Assembly: GCF_000307775.2 (NCBI RefSeq)
Contig: NZ_KK020676.1
Span: 2,645,950 to 2,709,949, forward strand
DNA length: 64,000 bases
Reading direction: 5' to 3'
From: Stutzerimonas stutzeri KOS6
GTDB taxonomy: Bacteria; Pseudomonadota; Gammaproteobacteria; Pseudomonadales; Pseudomonadaceae
Both the position numbers and the translations under genes were made by a program. Under the pieces are notes generated by a model. The model was not told where the DNA came from. It saw only the letters and a list, made by a program, of their open reading frames with translations, and made no database searches. Of the stretch, positions 56,343 to 64,000 are shown in pieces (position 1 is the stretch's first letter; each line of letters opens with the position of its first letter).

Positions 56343-57065
56343 ATGTTCAAGAAACTCACAGTGGCAGTTGCCGCAGCGTCCGCAATGGGCTTCAGCGCAT
56401 TGGCCGTCAGCGAGACGGTGCCCTCTCCGCTCGGCGATTTCGACGTCAGCATGACCGCCACTCTGGCCAGCGATTACATCTGGCGCGGCCAGTCGCAGAC
56501 CGCCGGCGAAACCGCTATCCAGGGCAGCCTGGACGTCGCACACGAAAGCGGCCTCTATGCCGGCATCTGGGCCTCGAACGTCGACGATGCGGCTTTCCCG
56601 GGTAACACCAGCGGCGCCGACATCGAAGTCGACTACTACGTCGGCTACGGCTATGGCTTCACCGATGACATCTCCGCCGACCTGCAGCTGGCCAAGTACG
56701 CCTACCCGCAGGCCAGCGAGTGGAACGGTTACGAAATCATCCCGAGCATCACCGCCTACGGCTTCACCCTGGGCTACAAGTACGGCGTCGAGACGGGTGT
56801 GCACCCGTCCTACACCTGGGCCGGCTACGAATATGAGCTGCCCTACGAAACGACCCTGTTCGCCAGCTACGGCTACACCGATGCCAAGGCCGGTGGCGAG
56901 GACTACAACGACTGGGCCGTCGGCGTGGGCAAGACCCTCTTCGGCCTGGACGTGACGCTGACCTACACCGACACCGACATTTCCTCTGCGGACTGCGAAG
57001 CCATCTATGGCAAGGACGACTACTGCGACTCCAACCTGACCGTCGCCGTTTCCAAGTCCTTCTGA
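56343..57065 (+). CDS. TorF-family putative outer-membrane porin
   Basis: A 240-residue protein with a Sec signal peptide (residues 1-23) and a beta-barrel of alternating aromatic strands (DFDVSMTATLASDYIWRGQSQT, VDYYVGYGYGFTDDI, and so on) ending in SKSF, where terminal Phe is typical of outer-membrane proteins. DYIWRGQSQT is the TorF signature. The family is annotated as putative porin and often lies under nitrogen or carbon control; substrate unknown. A GGGAG ribosome site precedes the ATG, and a strong terminator follows. Confidence 0.88.
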   Translation: MFKKLTVAVAAASAMGFSALAVSETVPSPLGDFDVSMTATLASDYIWRGQSQTAGETAIQGSLDVAHESGLYAGIWASNVDDAAFPGNTSGADIEVDYYVGYGYGFTDDISADLQLAKYAYPQASEWNGYEIIPSITAYGFTLGYKYGVETGVHPSYTWAGYEYELPYETTLFASYGYTDAKAGGEDYNDWAVGVGKTLFGLDVTLTYTDTDISSADCEAIYGKDDYCDSNLTVAVSKSF

Positions 57066-57115
57066 TGGACTCCGGCCCCGCTAGGCGGCCAGAGCACGCA
57101 AGACCTTTGGTTTGA

Positions 57116-57140
57116 GCCGCCCCACGGGGCGGTTTTTTTT
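57116..57140 (+). terminator. rho-independent terminator of the porin gene
   Basis: CCGCCCC (57117-57123) and GGGGCGG (57126-57132) form a tight stem followed by eight T (57133-57140), 51 bases after the stop codon. Confidence 0.9.
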
Positions 57141-57202
57141 AGGCCATGTATTGCCGGCCTGGCTCGAATTTCTTGCAACAGTCGATGTTCGAGCGCCCGC
57201 GG

Positions 57203-57299
57203 GTAGGTTGGCGCTGAGCGCAGCGAAGCCCAACAGGCAAGGGCACAAACGTGTCGGGTTCGTCACTTCGCTCCTCAGGCTACGCGCCCCGACCCAACG
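57203..57299. repeat. REP-like element, GTTGGGCTTCGCTGCGCTCA type
   Basis: GTTGGCGCTGAGC...GCGAAGCCCAAC (57207-57234) is the well-known Pseudomonas extragenic palindrome read on the minus strand. A second half, GTCGGGTTCGTCACTTCGCT to CGACCCAAC, follows at once. It fills the gap before the 3' end of the ABC transporter gene. Confidence 0.6.
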
Positions 57300-57323
57300 C
57301 GTCCCGTCCGCCAGCGTCTCCGC

Positions 57324-59102
57324 TCAGTGCTGCAGGTGCCCGTACAGCCGGGCGTACAGGCCGCCTTCGGCGATCAGTTGCTGATGATCGCCCTCCTCGG
57401 CAATCCGTCCGCCATCGAATACCAGCACCCGGTCGGCCTGTTTTACCGCCGACAGCCGGTGGGCGATGATCAGTGTCGTGCGCCCCTCGAGGAAACGATT
57501 CAATCCCTGATGCAGGGCGTACTCGGTAGCCGCATCCAGCGCCGAGGTGGCTTCGTCCAGGATCACCACCTTCGGATCGGCAAGCACCATTCGTGCGACT
57601 GCCAGGCGCTGACGCTGGCCACCGGACAAGCGCACGCCGGAACGCCCGACCACGCTGTCCAGTCCGTTCGGCAACTGGCGTATGGTTTCCGCCAGCTGGG
57701 CGATTTCCAGGGCACGCCAGCAGCGTTCGTCGTCCCGCTCACGCCCCATGGTCAGGTTGGCGCGCACGGTGTCGTTGAACAGCGCCGGATGCTGCAGCAC
57801 GACGGCGACGTTGTCGCGCACGGTGTTCAGCCCGATGTCCTCCAGCGGCACGCCGCCGAAGCGGATCTGCCCGGCCTGTGGCTGGTAGAGCCCCAGCAGT
57901 AGCTGCACCAGCGTGCTCTTGCCCCCTCCACTGGCGCCAACGACGGCAACCTTTTCCCCTGCGGCGATGCTGAGGTCCAGCCCCTCGAGAACCGGCTCGT
58001 CCTGGTAGGCGAACTGTAGCCCACGCACATCAATGGCGACCGTCGCCTGACCCGCGAACGGATCGCGGCTACCGGGATACTGCGGCTCGTCGGCGCGGGC
58101 CAGCAACTGGTTGATCCGCCCCAGCGCACCACCGGCGGCGTAGAACGCGTACTGCAGGCTGAGCAATTGCTCCACCGGGCCGATCATGAACCAGAGGTAG
58201 CTGAACACCGCGAGCATCTGGCCAATGGAGAGATCGGAGAACAATACGGTCAGCATCGCCGCTGCGCGGAAGACATCGATGCCGAACTGGAACAACAGGC
58301 CACTGGCGCGGTTGGAGGCATCGGTCTTCCACTGCGATGCCACCGCGTAGTCGCGTACCTCGCGGGCGCGCAGCCCGAGGCGGCCCAGGAAGAACCCCTG
58401 GCGGTTGCCAGCCCGGACCTCCTGGATCGCGTCGAGGGTCTCGGTGAGTGCCTGGGTGAAGCGCGAGGTACTGTCGTTCTCCAGTTTCTTCAGGTGTTTG
58501 ACGCGTTTGCCCAGCTGCACCGTGGCGTAGATCACCAGCGGGTTGAACAGCAGGATCAGCAATGCCAGCTGCCAATGCATCCAGACCAGGATGGCCGCGG
58601 TGCCGACGATCGACAGCAGCGCCACGAGGAAACGGCTGAGGGTCTCGCCGATGAACTTGTCGATGGTTTCCAGATCGGTGACCAGGTGCGTCGCCACCGT
58701 GCCGCCGCCGAGGCTCTCGTATTCCGCCAGCGCGATGCGCTTGAGCCGCTCGATCAGGCGGATGCGGATGCGGTAGACGATATCCTTGGACAACCGCGCG
58801 AACAGGCGTGCCTGCAGCACGTTGAATACCAGCGCCAGGGCCCGCAGCAACAGCGTCATGCAGAGCATCAGGCCGATGTAGCCGAGTGCGCTCTCCCAGC
58901 TCGCGGGCAGGAAGCGATCCATGAACTGCAGCGCAGTGTCGCCATCGCCCAGCAGCACCTCGTCCACCAGTAACGGCAGCAGCAGGGGAATCGGTACGCT
59001 GCACAGAGTCGCCAGCACGGCGACCAGGTTGGCCAGGATCAAGGCCTTGCGGTGATGCAGTGCGAGCCGGCGGATCTCCGCCCAACTGAGCCGGTCAGGC
59101 AT
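57324..59102 (-). CDS. ABC exporter with fused membrane and ATPase domains
   Basis: A 592-residue MsbA-type half transporter. Residues 1-320 carry six membrane helices, and the nucleotide-binding domain follows: Walker A VGASGGGKST, Q-loop VVLQHPALF, signature LSGGQRQRLAVARM, Walker B VVILDEATSALD and the switch His in IIAHRLSA. The substrate is unknown (lipid, peptide or drug). The start is ATG 59102 or 59108; both lie inside the end of the DsbA-like gene, and one GGAG site serves either, so translation is coupled. In P. aeruginosa a similar pair (PA0859-0860) lies in the same neighbourhood. Confidence 0.92.
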   Translation of the reverse strand: MPDRLSWAEIRRLALHHRKALILANLVAVLATLCSVPIPLLLPLLVDEVLLGDGDTALQFMDRFLPASWESALGYIGLMLCMTLLLRALALVFNVLQARLFARLSKDIVYRIRIRLIERLKRIALAEYESLGGGTVATHLVTDLETIDKFIGETLSRFLVALLSIVGTAAILVWMHWQLALLILLFNPLVIYATVQLGKRVKHLKKLENDSTSRFTQALTETLDAIQEVRAGNRQGFFLGRLGLRAREVRDYAVASQWKTDASNRASGLLFQFGIDVFRAAAMLTVLFSDLSIGQMLAVFSYLWFMIGPVEQLLSLQYAFYAAGGALGRINQLLARADEPQYPGSRDPFAGQATVAIDVRGLQFAYQDEPVLEGLDLSIAAGEKVAVVGASGGGKSTLVQLLLGLYQPQAGQIRFGGVPLEDIGLNTVRDNVAVVLQHPALFNDTVRANLTMGRERDDERCWRALEIAQLAETIRQLPNGLDSVVGRSGVRLSGGQRQRLAVARMVLADPKVVILDEATSALDAATEYALHQGLNRFLEGRTTLIIAHRLSAVKQADRVLVFDGGRIAEEGDHQQLIAEGGLYARLYGHLQH

Positions 59103-59724
59103 GGGCATTGCGCTCCAGCCAGCGGCCCAGCAACGGTGCCAGCGCCTGCACGGGCTGGTAGCCATTGGTCAGCAACGCCAGTTGGCCCTCGCACTCGGCC
59201 AGCAGGGTCGGGAAGCCGGCGATCCCGAGATTTTCCACCCAGGCGAAATCGGCCTGGGTGGCGGCCCTCGCCTCTTGGGAGTCGTAGCGCTCGGCGAAGC
59301 TGCCGCGCGGTATACCGGCCGCCTCGGCCAGCTCTACCAGCAGCGCAGGCTGCGTCACGTCGCGGCCCTGCTCATAGAACGTCCGCTGGATCGACGTCGC
59401 CAGCGACCAGACGCGGGCCTGGTCGAGACTGCGTGCCGCTACCAGCGCCCGGCAAGCGGGCTCGGTGTCATAGACCAGGCCTTGCGGCAGCCCCGCGGCG
59501 AGGTTGAACGGCTGGCCGGTGGCTGCATGTACCGCCTGCCAATAGGAGAGGGTCCGCTCCCGCCCGGCCTGATCCATGGCCGCCCGCTCGCGGCGCAGCC
59601 CGCCGACCACCAGCTCCAGTCGCACGCCCTGCGCAGCGGCCTGCTCGGCCAGCGCCTGCAGCACTGGCGCGAAGCCCCAGCACCAGGAGCACATGGGGTC
59701 CATCACGTAAATCAGTCGGGCCAC
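59095..59724 (-). CDS. DsbA-family thioredoxin-fold protein
   Basis: A 209-residue thioredoxin-fold protein with an inserted helical domain, starting at GTG with a GGAG site. The active-site motif is CSWC (C12, C15), and the cis-Pro loop is GIAGFPTLL. There is no signal peptide, so it should act in the cytoplasm, like FrnE and other DsbA-like oxidoreductases or isomerases. Its stop overlaps the start of the ABC exporter by 8 or 14 bases, so the two are coupled; whether it acts on the exporter or its substrate is unknown. Confidence 0.87.
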   Translation of the reverse strand: MARLIYVMDPMCSWCWGFAPVLQALAEQAAAQGVRLELVVGGLRRERAAMDQAGRERTLSYWQAVHAATGQPFNLAAGLPQGLVYDTEPACRALVAARSLDQARVWSLATSIQRTFYEQGRDVTQPALLVELAEAAGIPRGSFAERYDSQEARAATQADFAWVENLGIAGFPTLLAECEGQLALLTNGYQPVQALAPLLGRWLERNAHA

Positions 59725-59763
59725 TACGATACTCCACTGCTTCTGGGCAATACGCCGGCCGGC

Positions 59764-60699
59764 TCAGCTGTCCAGTTGCCGCGGGTCGCGGCCGATGGGG
59801 TGTGGCTGATTGCGCTGGCGGGCCAGTTCGATCTGCTTCTGCCGCTCGCGGGCGCTGGCGCGGGTTTTCTCGCTCAGGGTATTCCAGCAGTGCGGACAGC
59901 TGATACCCGCAGCGTAGTGCTCGGACAGCCGATCTTCCACGGAAACCGGAGCGCGGCAGGCATGGCAGAGATCGAAATCACCGACGCTCAGGTCATGCCG
60001 CACGGTGACCCGGTTGTCGAATACGAAACAATCACCTCGCCAACGACTTTCTGCCTCCGGCACCTCCTCCAGATATTTGAGAATGCCACCCTTGAGGTGA
60101 TAGACCTCTTCGAAACCCTCCCCCAGCATGTAGCTCGACGCCTTCTCGCAACGAATGCCGCCGGTGCAGAACATCGCCACCTTCTTGTGCCTGGCCGGGT
60201 CGTAGTGCGCCTTGATGTAGTCAGGAAACTCGCGGAACGATCTGGTCTTCGGATCGGCCGCACCTTCGAACGTGCCGATGGCCACTTCGTAGTCGTTGCG
60301 TGTGTCGATCAGCAGCACGTCCGGGTCGGCGATCAGAGCGTTCCACTCCTGCGGCTCGACATAGGTGCCGACTCGCTGGCTGGGGTCGACGCCCGCCACG
60401 CCCAGGGTGACGATTTCCTTCTTCAGCTTGACTTTGGTGCGGTAGAACGGCTGTTCGTCGCAGCAGGATTCCTTGTGATCGATATCGGCCAGTCGCGCAT
60501 CGCGTCGAAACCAGGCGAGCAGCGCATCGATCGCCCGGCGAGTGCCGGACACCGTGCCGTTGATGCCTTCTTCGGCCAGCAACAGCGTGCCCTTGATGCC
60601 ATTGTCGGTGAGCGTTTCGAGCAGGGGCTCACGCAGCGCGACGTAGTCCGGCAGGGAAACGAACTTGTACAGCGCCGCGACGACGATCTTCTGTGTCAT
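59764..60699 (-). CDS. trhO: tRNA uridine(34) hydroxylase TrhO
   Basis: A 311-residue rhodanese-domain protein of the YceA/TrhO family. An N-terminal acylphosphatase-like domain (residues 1-95) precedes the rhodanese domain, whose active loop is [11 protein letters not shown] (C178). Near the C-terminus CHACRAPVS and CPHCWNTL form a zinc-like motif. It makes 5-hydroxyuridine at the wobble position of some tRNAs using O2. Length and motifs are complete. Confidence 0.94.
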   Translation of the reverse strand: MTQKIVVAALYKFVSLPDYVALREPLLETLTDNGIKGTLLLAEEGINGTVSGTRRAIDALLAWFRRDARLADIDHKESCCDEQPFYRTKVKLKKEIVTLGVAGVDPSQRVGTYVEPQEWNALIADPDVLLIDTRNDYEVAIGTFEGAADPKTRSFREFPDYIKAHYDPARHKKVAMFCTGGIRCEKASSYMLGEGFEEVYHLKGGILKYLEEVPEAESRWRGDCFVFDNRVTVRHDLSVGDFDLCHACRAPVSVEDRLSEHYAAGISCPHCWNTLSEKTRASARERQKQIELARQRNQPHPIGRDPRQLDS

Positions 60700-60838
60700 A
60701 AGGTATTTCCACCAGTGGTCGCCCGCGTAAAGGGCGGACCGGATACAAACGAAAGCGCCGGCATGGGCCGGCGCGAGTGGGGAATTCTAACAAACAAGGT
60801 CAATGTTGCGCAGGGTACGACGGATTGGCCAGCCCCGC

Positions 60839-61135
60839 TTACTTATGCCCGCCAGCACAGACCGGTGACGGCGGCACCGCCGCCTGCTGCGCCCACTCCT
60901 CCGGCGTATAGGTATGCAGTGCCAGCGCATGGATCTGCGGCATCAAATCCCCCATCGCCGCATAGGCCTTCTGATGGCGCTTGACCGAATTCAACCCGGC
61001 GAACTGAGGGCTGACGATCACCGCCTTGTAGTGGGTTTCCTGCCCCCGGCTGTGCATATGGCTTTCGTCGAACACTTCGAGGTGCTCGGGCTGTAGTGCT
61101 TGCAGGGCGTCCTGGATCGAATCGAGTTTGGGCAT
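60839..61135 (-). CDS. bolA: BolA-family protein
   Basis: A 98-residue BolA protein. The helix-turn segment LQPEHLEVFDESHMHSRGQETHYKAVIVSPQFAGLNSVKRHQKAYAAMGDLM has the conserved His and the FxGxxxVxRHQ pattern. BolA proteins pair with monothiol glutaredoxins to carry [2Fe-2S] clusters and also bind DNA in some species. The position between trhO and a DUF2059 gene, upstream of fumC, is that of P. aeruginosa bolA (PA0857). The ATG at 61135 is the family start; the frame runs five codons further. Confidence 0.92.
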   Translation of the reverse strand: MPKLDSIQDALQALQPEHLEVFDESHMHSRGQETHYKAVIVSPQFAGLNSVKRHQKAYAAMGDLMPQIHALALHTYTPEEWAQQAAVPPSPVCAGGHK

Positions 61136-61146
61136 GCCTGGCTCTC

Positions 61147-61653
61147 TCAAGGCTTCTGGGTATCGAGTTCGGCCGTCATGTCGGCCAACAGCTTGTTCAC
61201 TTCCGGCACTGCGGCTTCCAGCTTCGCCTGGGTGAGCTGCGCTGAGCGGGCGTTGAGCTCCGGCAGTTTAGCAAGCATCTTCTTGCCCAGCGGCGACTGG
61301 TAGAAATCGATCAACTGATTCAGTTCGGTTTCGGAAAACTGGCCGGTATAGAGCGCGACCAGATCGGGCTTCAGCTTGTCCCAGCCGATCGCCTTGTCCA
61401 ACGCAGCATCGGCCTGGGCCTGATAGCGTTCGAGCAGTGCCTTCTTGCTATCCGGCGCCTGGGTTTCGGCAAAGCGCTGGGCGAACATCTGCTGGACCTG
61501 GGCGTAGACCGGCACCGCGAGACGATCGGCATTGGCCAGTTGCAGGAAGCGTTCGGCGCTGTCCGCGTGGGTCGTGCTGTCGGCGATTGCCGATGGGCCG
61601 ATACAGCTGAGAAGAATGGCGCAGCAGAAGCGGAGCGTGCGGTGCATGGACAT
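61147..61653 (-). CDS. DUF2059-family periplasmic protein
   Basis: A 168-residue secreted helical protein. A signal peptide (residues 1-24, cut after SAIA) precedes the DUF2059 domain ([20 protein letters not shown] is its hallmark). The function is unknown. The ATG at 61653 has AAGG at the right distance; the frame runs on to 61782. It lies 11 bases upstream of the bolA gene and is probably cotranscribed with it. It is divergent from fumC. Confidence 0.87.
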   Translation of the reverse strand: MSMHRTLRFCCAILLSCIGPSAIADSTTHADSAERFLQLANADRLAVPVYAQVQQMFAQRFAETQAPDSKKALLERYQAQADAALDKAIGWDKLKPDLVALYTGQFSETELNQLIDFYQSPLGKKMLAKLPELNARSAQLTQAKLEAAVPEVNKLLADMTAELDTQKP

Positions 61654-61802
61654 TGGAAATACCTTGGGTGGGGATAGCTGGCTCTCAATGGACAGATTCT
61701 GCGCCCGGAGTTCCAATGGCTCAAGCGATGGACCGCAGCGCCACGGAACCCGCAGCGCCGCGAGGCAGCCTAAACCAAGCAATCAAACAGTGGAGCAACG
61801 GC

Positions 61803-63182
61803 ATGACACGTACCGAGACCGACAGCCTGGGCCCCGTAGAGGTGCCGGAACAAGCCTATTGGGGAGCCCAGACGCAACGATCGCTGAGCAATTTCGAGAT
61901 CGGCACCGAACGCATGCCGATCGAAGTATTGCATGCTCTTGCTCTGATCAAGAAAGCGGCGGCACGGGTCAATGACCGTATCGGCGATCTGCCACCGGAC
62001 ATCGCGCGCCTGATCGAACAGGCCGCCGACGAGGTGTTGCATGGCCAGCACGACGATCAGTTCCCGCTGGTGGTCTGGCAGACGGGCAGCGGCACGCAGA
62101 GCAACATGAACGTCAACGAAGTGATAGCGGGGCGCGCCAACGAACTGGCTGTAGGCAACAGAGGCGGCAAAAGCCCGGTGCACCCTAACGATCATGTCAA
62201 TCGCGCGCAGAGCTCCAATGACTGCTTCCCTACCGCGATGCACATTGCCACCGCCAAGGCCGTGCATACCGATCTCTTACCGGCGCTCTCCGAATTGTCC
62301 GGTGGACTCACCGAGCAGGCAGCGCGTCACAACAAGCTGATCAAAACGGGGCGCACCCATATGATGGATGCCACCCCGATTACCTTCGGCCAGGAGATGT
62401 CGGCATTCGTCGCTCAGCTCGACATCGCCGAGCGGGCGATCCGGCAAAGCCTGCCGGCCGTGTACGAACTGGCGCAGGGCGGCACCGCCGTCGGCACCGG
62501 GCTGAACGCCCCGCACGGTTTCGCCGAAGCCATTGCCGCAGAGCTTGCAGCGCTTTCGGGCTTACCCTTCGTCTCGGCACCCAATAAATTCGCCGCATTG
62601 GCTGGGCATGAACCCCTGGTCGCGCTGTCCGGCGCGCTGAAGACCCTGGCCGTGGCGTTGATGAAACTGGCCAACGACCTTCGCCTGCTGGGCTCCGGAC
62701 CACGCGGCGGTTTCGCCGAAGTGAAGCTGCCGGCCAACGAACCCGGCAGCTCCATCATGCCCGGCAAGGTCAACCCGACCCAGTGTGAGGCACTGTCAAT
62801 GCTCGCCTGTCAGGTCATGGGCAACGATATGACCATCGGCTTCGCGGCAAGCCAGGGGCATTTGCAACTCAACGTGTTCAAACCGGTGATCGCCCACAAT
62901 CTGCTGCAATCGATCCGCCTACTGGCTGACGGCTGCCGCAACTTCAATACCCACTGCATAGCGGGGCTCGAACCTGATCCTGCGCGCATGGCCGAGCATC
63001 TGGAACGAGGCCTGATGCTGGTAACCGCCCTGAACCCGCATATCGGTTACGACAAGGCCGCGGAAATCGCCAAGAAGGCTTACGCGGAGGGCAGCACCCT
63101 GCGCGAGGCGGCACTGGAACTCGGCTACCTGAGCAACGATGAATTCGAACAGTGGGTTCGTCCTGAAACCATGCTGGGGTGA
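61803..63182 (+). CDS. fumC: class II fumarate hydratase FumC
   Basis: A 459-residue fumarase of the aspartase/fumarase superfamily that interconverts fumarate and malate without an iron-sulfur cluster. Motifs are [19 protein letters not shown], the active His in [16 protein letters not shown], and the flexible catalytic loop [11 protein letters not shown]. Length is standard. The ATG at 61803 has a GGAG site; the frame opens at 61653 without one. It converges on an rRNA operon. Confidence 0.97.
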   Translation: MTRTETDSLGPVEVPEQAYWGAQTQRSLSNFEIGTERMPIEVLHALALIKKAAARVNDRIGDLPPDIARLIEQAADEVLHGQHDDQFPLVVWQTGSGTQSNMNVNEVIAGRANELAVGNRGGKSPVHPNDHVNRAQSSNDCFPTAMHIATAKAVHTDLLPALSELSGGLTEQAARHNKLIKTGRTHMMDATPITFGQEMSAFVAQLDIAERAIRQSLPAVYELAQGGTAVGTGLNAPHGFAEAIAAELAALSGLPFVSAPNKFAALAGHEPLVALSGALKTLAVALMKLANDLRLLGSGPRGGFAEVKLPANEPGSSIMPGKVNPTQCEALSMLACQVMGNDMTIGFAASQGHLQLNVFKPVIAHNLLQSIRLLADGCRNFNTHCIAGLEPDPARMAEHLERGLMLVTALNPHIGYDKAAEIAKKAYAEGSTLREAALELGYLSNDEFEQWVRPETMLG

Positions 63183-63489
63183 AACGTGACCTATAGCGGG
63201 GGCCATTTGACGCAACAGAAATAGACAGACCGCGTCGAAGGCCTCTCAAGAATGAACAACGCCGACTGCGAGCAGCTTCCCCCGGATCGGCGCGCTCGGC
63301 CACTCGGCAGGAAATTGGTAGAAGGAGCCGTTCACAGATCGGCTTCGCTCTTCCGCCCCATTCCATACCCTTCAGCCCGCGGCTGGGCGCATCGTTTTCG
63401 CCGCTCACCGACCGCGCTCGGTCATGCATCTGCAGCGCAGCCGGCGCATAAGCGCCGACTGCGCATTTGCCCGCCCCTATTTTCCGACG
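63183..63489. other. gap between fumC and the rRNA terminator
   Basis: This 307-base stretch shows no convincing gene or RNA on either strand. No rho-independent terminator for fumC was seen. Confidence 0.5.
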
Positions 63490-63532
63490 CAAAAAGCAAA
63501 CCCCCGACCTGCTTGCGCAGATCGGGGGTTTG
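63490..63532 (-). terminator. terminator of the rRNA operon
   Basis: On the minus strand a 16-bp stem with one mismatch (63497-63512 with 63517-63532) and a 4-base loop is followed by GCTTTTTGC. It lies 6 bases past the 5S gene. Confidence 0.9.
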
Positions 63533-63538
63533 GGATAG

Positions 63539-63658
63539 GTGCTTGACGATGACCTACTCTCACATGGGGAGACCCCACACTACCATCGGCGATGCGTCGT
63601 TTCACTGCTGAGTTCGGGATGGGATCAGGTGGTTCCAACGCTCTATGGTCGTCAAGCA
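63539..63658 (-). rRNA. rrf: 5S ribosomal RNA
   Basis: The minus strand reads TGCTTGACGACCATAGAGCG at its 5' end, then GAACCACCTGATCCCATCCC, GAACTCAGCAGTGAAACGAC and GGTAGTGTGGGGTCTCCCCA, ending TCATCGTCAAGC. This is a complete Pseudomonas 5S rRNA; the terminal helix TGCTTGACGA/TCGTCAAGC closes. The 3' end is set to within a few bases. Confidence 0.96.
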
Positions 63659-63799
63659 ATTCGGTTGCTGCCTCGGGGTTGAGCCGCTGCAGCGTATTGG
63701 GCATGTGATATATCGGTATTGCGTGTTCTCTGCAAATCTTCGGCTTTGTGTCGACTTCGACCGTCTGACACGCAAACAGCAAATTGTTTGGGTGTTATA

Positions 63800-64000
63800 T
63801 GGTCAAGCCTCACGGGCAATTAGTATGGGTTAGCTCAACGCCTCACAACGCTTACACACCCCACCTATCAACGTCGTAGTCTTCGACGGCCCTTCAGGGA
63901 GCTCAAGGCTCCAGTGAGATCTCATCTTGAGGCAAGTTTCCCGCTTAGATGCTTTCAGCGGTTATCTCTTCCGAACATAGCTACCCGGCAATGCCACGGG
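63800..64000 (-). rRNA. rrl: 23S ribosomal RNA, 3' end (partial)
   Basis: The minus strand from the window edge contains 23S domain VI sequence, including CTGAAAGCATCTAAGCGGGA and AACTTGCCTCAAGATGAGAT, and ends with CTAATTGCCCGTGAGGCTTG. The 5' part lies outside the window. The exact 3' end is estimated. It is upstream of 5S in the same operon, with about 140 bases of spacer. Confidence 0.95.

Overview
The window is chromosomal DNA from a high-GC gammaproteobacterium of the genus Pseudomonas in the wide sense. The best fit is the P. stutzeri group (Stutzerimonas). Pointers are the order nagZ, L,D-transpeptidase, psrA, lexA, sulA, topA, fadA, fadB; PsrA and LexA proteins with matching operators; QuiP-type acylase; an itaconate operon in the gene order known from P. 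aeruginosa; and REP-like palindromes. A glucosylglycerol-phosphate synthase fused to its phosphatase points to a salt-tolerant strain. No prophage, CRISPR array, IS element or tRNA gene was seen.

Layout. 1-5.3 kb: the end of an exopolysaccharide or glycan cluster on the + strand (two membrane acyltransferases, a GT4 and a GT2 glycosyltransferase, two small unknown proteins). 5.4-8.9 kb: rimO, a trpB-family gene broken by an in-frame TGA, and trmO. 9-12.7 kb (minus): a QuiP-like acylase, a DUF2489 protein, a His-rich SEC-C protein and a LEA14-like lipoprotein. 12.9-26 kb: purine salvage (methylthioinosine phosphorylase), nagZ, L,D-transpeptidase, psrA, the lexA-sulA SOS operon, small conserved genes, topA and the fatty-acid beta-oxidation operon fadBA. 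26-32.6 kb: oligopeptidase B, a small membrane protein, acetyl-CoA synthetase and a DUF2254 membrane protein.

32.6-48.4 kb is the most interesting part. A complete itaconate-type operon (ich, acyl-CoA dehydrogenase, VOC protein, MmgE/PrpD, ict, ccl, dctP) with its divergent LysR regulator sits beside a second set with the same kinds of parts: a related LysR regulator, a related DctP binding protein, another class III CoA-transferase and an HMG-CoA-lyase-family enzyme. Neither DctP has DctQ/DctM membrane partners, and each is followed by a terminator. Two DUF2254 paralogues bracket the island, and its gaps are filled with copies of one palindromic repeat family (ends GTAGGGTGG / CCACCCTAC). 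My reading is a twin-module island for branched C5/C6 dicarboxylates: itaconate in one half and an unknown relative (for example 3-hydroxy-3-methylglutarate or citramalate) in the other, feeding acetyl-CoA, acetoacetate and pyruvate.

48.5-63.2 kb: an MFS transporter, GgpPS, ArfB, a YdjM-like membrane protein, a chemoreceptor, a TorF-type porin with a candidate sigma-54 promoter, an ABC exporter overlapping a DsbA-like gene, trhO, a bolA-family gene, a DUF2059 gene and fumC. The last 0.5 kb holds the end of an rRNA operon on the minus strand (23S 3' end, 5S, terminator).

All family names come from reading the proteins against remembered families. No database search was run. Start codons were picked from Shine-Dalgarno spacing and family N-termini.
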